Below, in pieces: positions 63,401-64,000 of a DNA stretch of 64,000 nucleotides. The stretch covers positions 8,933,501 to 8,997,500 of the forward strand of contig NC_088303.1 of assembly GCF_032854445.1 (NCBI RefSeq). Reading direction: 5' to 3'. How positions within the stretch are numbered: the stretch's first letter is position 1; every line of letters starts with the position of its first letter. Below the pieces are notes generated by a model, which saw only the letters and a program-made list of their open reading frames with translations, ran no database searches and was not told where the DNA came from. The translations under genes were made by a program, and so were the position numbers. This stretch comes from Liolophura sinensis (lineage: Eukaryota > Mollusca > Polyplacophora > Chitonida > Chitonidae).

Positions 63401-63764
63401 CGGCCCGGATAGCACAGTTGGTAGAGCGTCCGCTTTGGGACCGGTAGATCCAGGATCAATCCTTGGTCGAGTCACACCTAAGACTTTAAAAGAGGAAGTT
63501 GTAACTTCCTCGCTTGGCGTTCAGCATGAAGGGGATAGTGCAACGACTGGTTGACCCGTATCAGTATAATGGCTCGGGCGGGGCGGCTTACTTGCCTTCG
63601 GTAAGTCGTCTCAGTGATGCAGCACTAAATAAAAGAGCGGTGGAAATCCGTCCTGCAACAAGGAGGCACATTACACGTGCATGCACCCTAATGATTCCTT
63701 CGTCGTCATATGACTGAAAAATTGTTGAGTACGACGTTAAACCCCAAGCACTCACTCACTCACT
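63401..63764 (+). mobile_element. SINE family 1, full length reference copy
   Basis: The tRNA-like head has an A box ('tagcacagttggtagagcg') and B-box-like 'ggatcaatcc'; the loop 'gctttggga' hints at a proline tRNA origin. The body follows, then 'gagtacgacgttaaacccca' and (CACT)n. Flanks 'cgtaccatcgtaac' (63387-63400) and 'cgtaccatcgtacc' (63765-63778) differ by one base, as a target duplication. It shows very little difference from the 5007 copy, so the family was recently active. Confidence 0.92.
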
Positions 63765-63885
63765 CGTACCATCGTACCACCGTTCCATCGCACCGCGATG
63801 GCACGAAGCCATGACACAATGAAGTGATAACACGATGGTAGCATCGTAACGTGCCATCATGTCATCCCTTCGCACCATCGCCCAA
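63765..63885. repeat. degenerate CCATCG/CGATGG-rich sequence
   Basis: Words such as 'accatcgt', 'gatggcac', 'cgatggtagcatcgtaacg' recur on both strands, a decayed simple repeat with many small palindromes. The SINE landed at its edge. Confidence 0.5.
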
Positions 63886-64000
63886 CCAAGAGTACTCAAG
63901 TGACCAGAGCAGTGCATTGTGGTCTTTATTTTCATTTTCCGCCACTGATAGTAGTCCAAAATGTTTTATACATACCTATATGGGTTTATTTAGCGTCGAG

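Noticed and set aside
63401-63475. A functional tRNA gene
   Set aside because: The tRNA-like head is degenerate and continuous with the SINE body and tail.

Overview
This is an AT-rich, intron-rich metazoan nuclear sequence with low gene density. It is crowded with short tRNA-headed SINEs ending in two recurrent tails (one like 'gaaatattcttgagtacggcgtaaaac', one like 'ttgttgagtacgacgttaaac' followed by CACT repeats). That repeat vocabulary, together with the gene content, points to a mollusc (gastropod or bivalve). The phylum is an inference from repeats I recognise, not from a search.

Three protein-coding genes are supported, all on the plus strand. (1) Positions 1-15874 hold the last 13 exons of TMEM67 (meckelin), the ciliary transition-zone membrane protein. 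The gene is open at the left edge; all exon phases agree and give 696 residues plus stop, covering the end of the ectodomain, all transmembrane helices and the conserved C-terminus. (2) Positions 39539-43210 hold a 1223-codon uninterrupted ORF of the RBM12/RBM12B family with five RRM domains around a long Pro/Arg/Asp/Gly-rich region. A strong 3' splice site lies just before the ATG, so a 5' UTR exon probably lies upstream in the 23 kb between the two genes. (3) Positions 51120-59670 hold six coding exons of a 267-residue predicted secreted protein: signal peptide, Pro/Tyr-rich stretch, short helical linker and two cysteine-rich modules resembling those in the C-terminal domain of PCSK9, with no protease domain.

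Between and inside genes: 1-16 kb is TMEM67 with a 34-copy minisatellite in one intron that repeats the exon/intron junction itself; 16-39 kb is long intergenic or intronic DNA with a Harbinger-like MITE, GGGCCC-ended MITEs, SINEs and a few promoter-like or exon-like segments; 43-51 kb holds a SINE, a decayed LINE 3' end and a TATA-containing candidate promoter; 59.7-64 kb is a repeat nest with young SINEs, a 0.5 kb fold-back inverted repeat and a second copy of the repeat that hosts the Harbinger-like MITE.

The most notable points are the amplified splice junction in TMEM67, the TMEM67-RBM12 adjacency (also found next to human TMEM67, where the neighbour is RBM12B), the protease-less PCSK9-like secreted protein, and two copies of one repeat that act as reciprocal empty sites for a DNA transposon and a SINE. 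Exon boundaries were set by hand from GT/AG sites, reading phase and remembered family sequence; no alignment or expression data were available.
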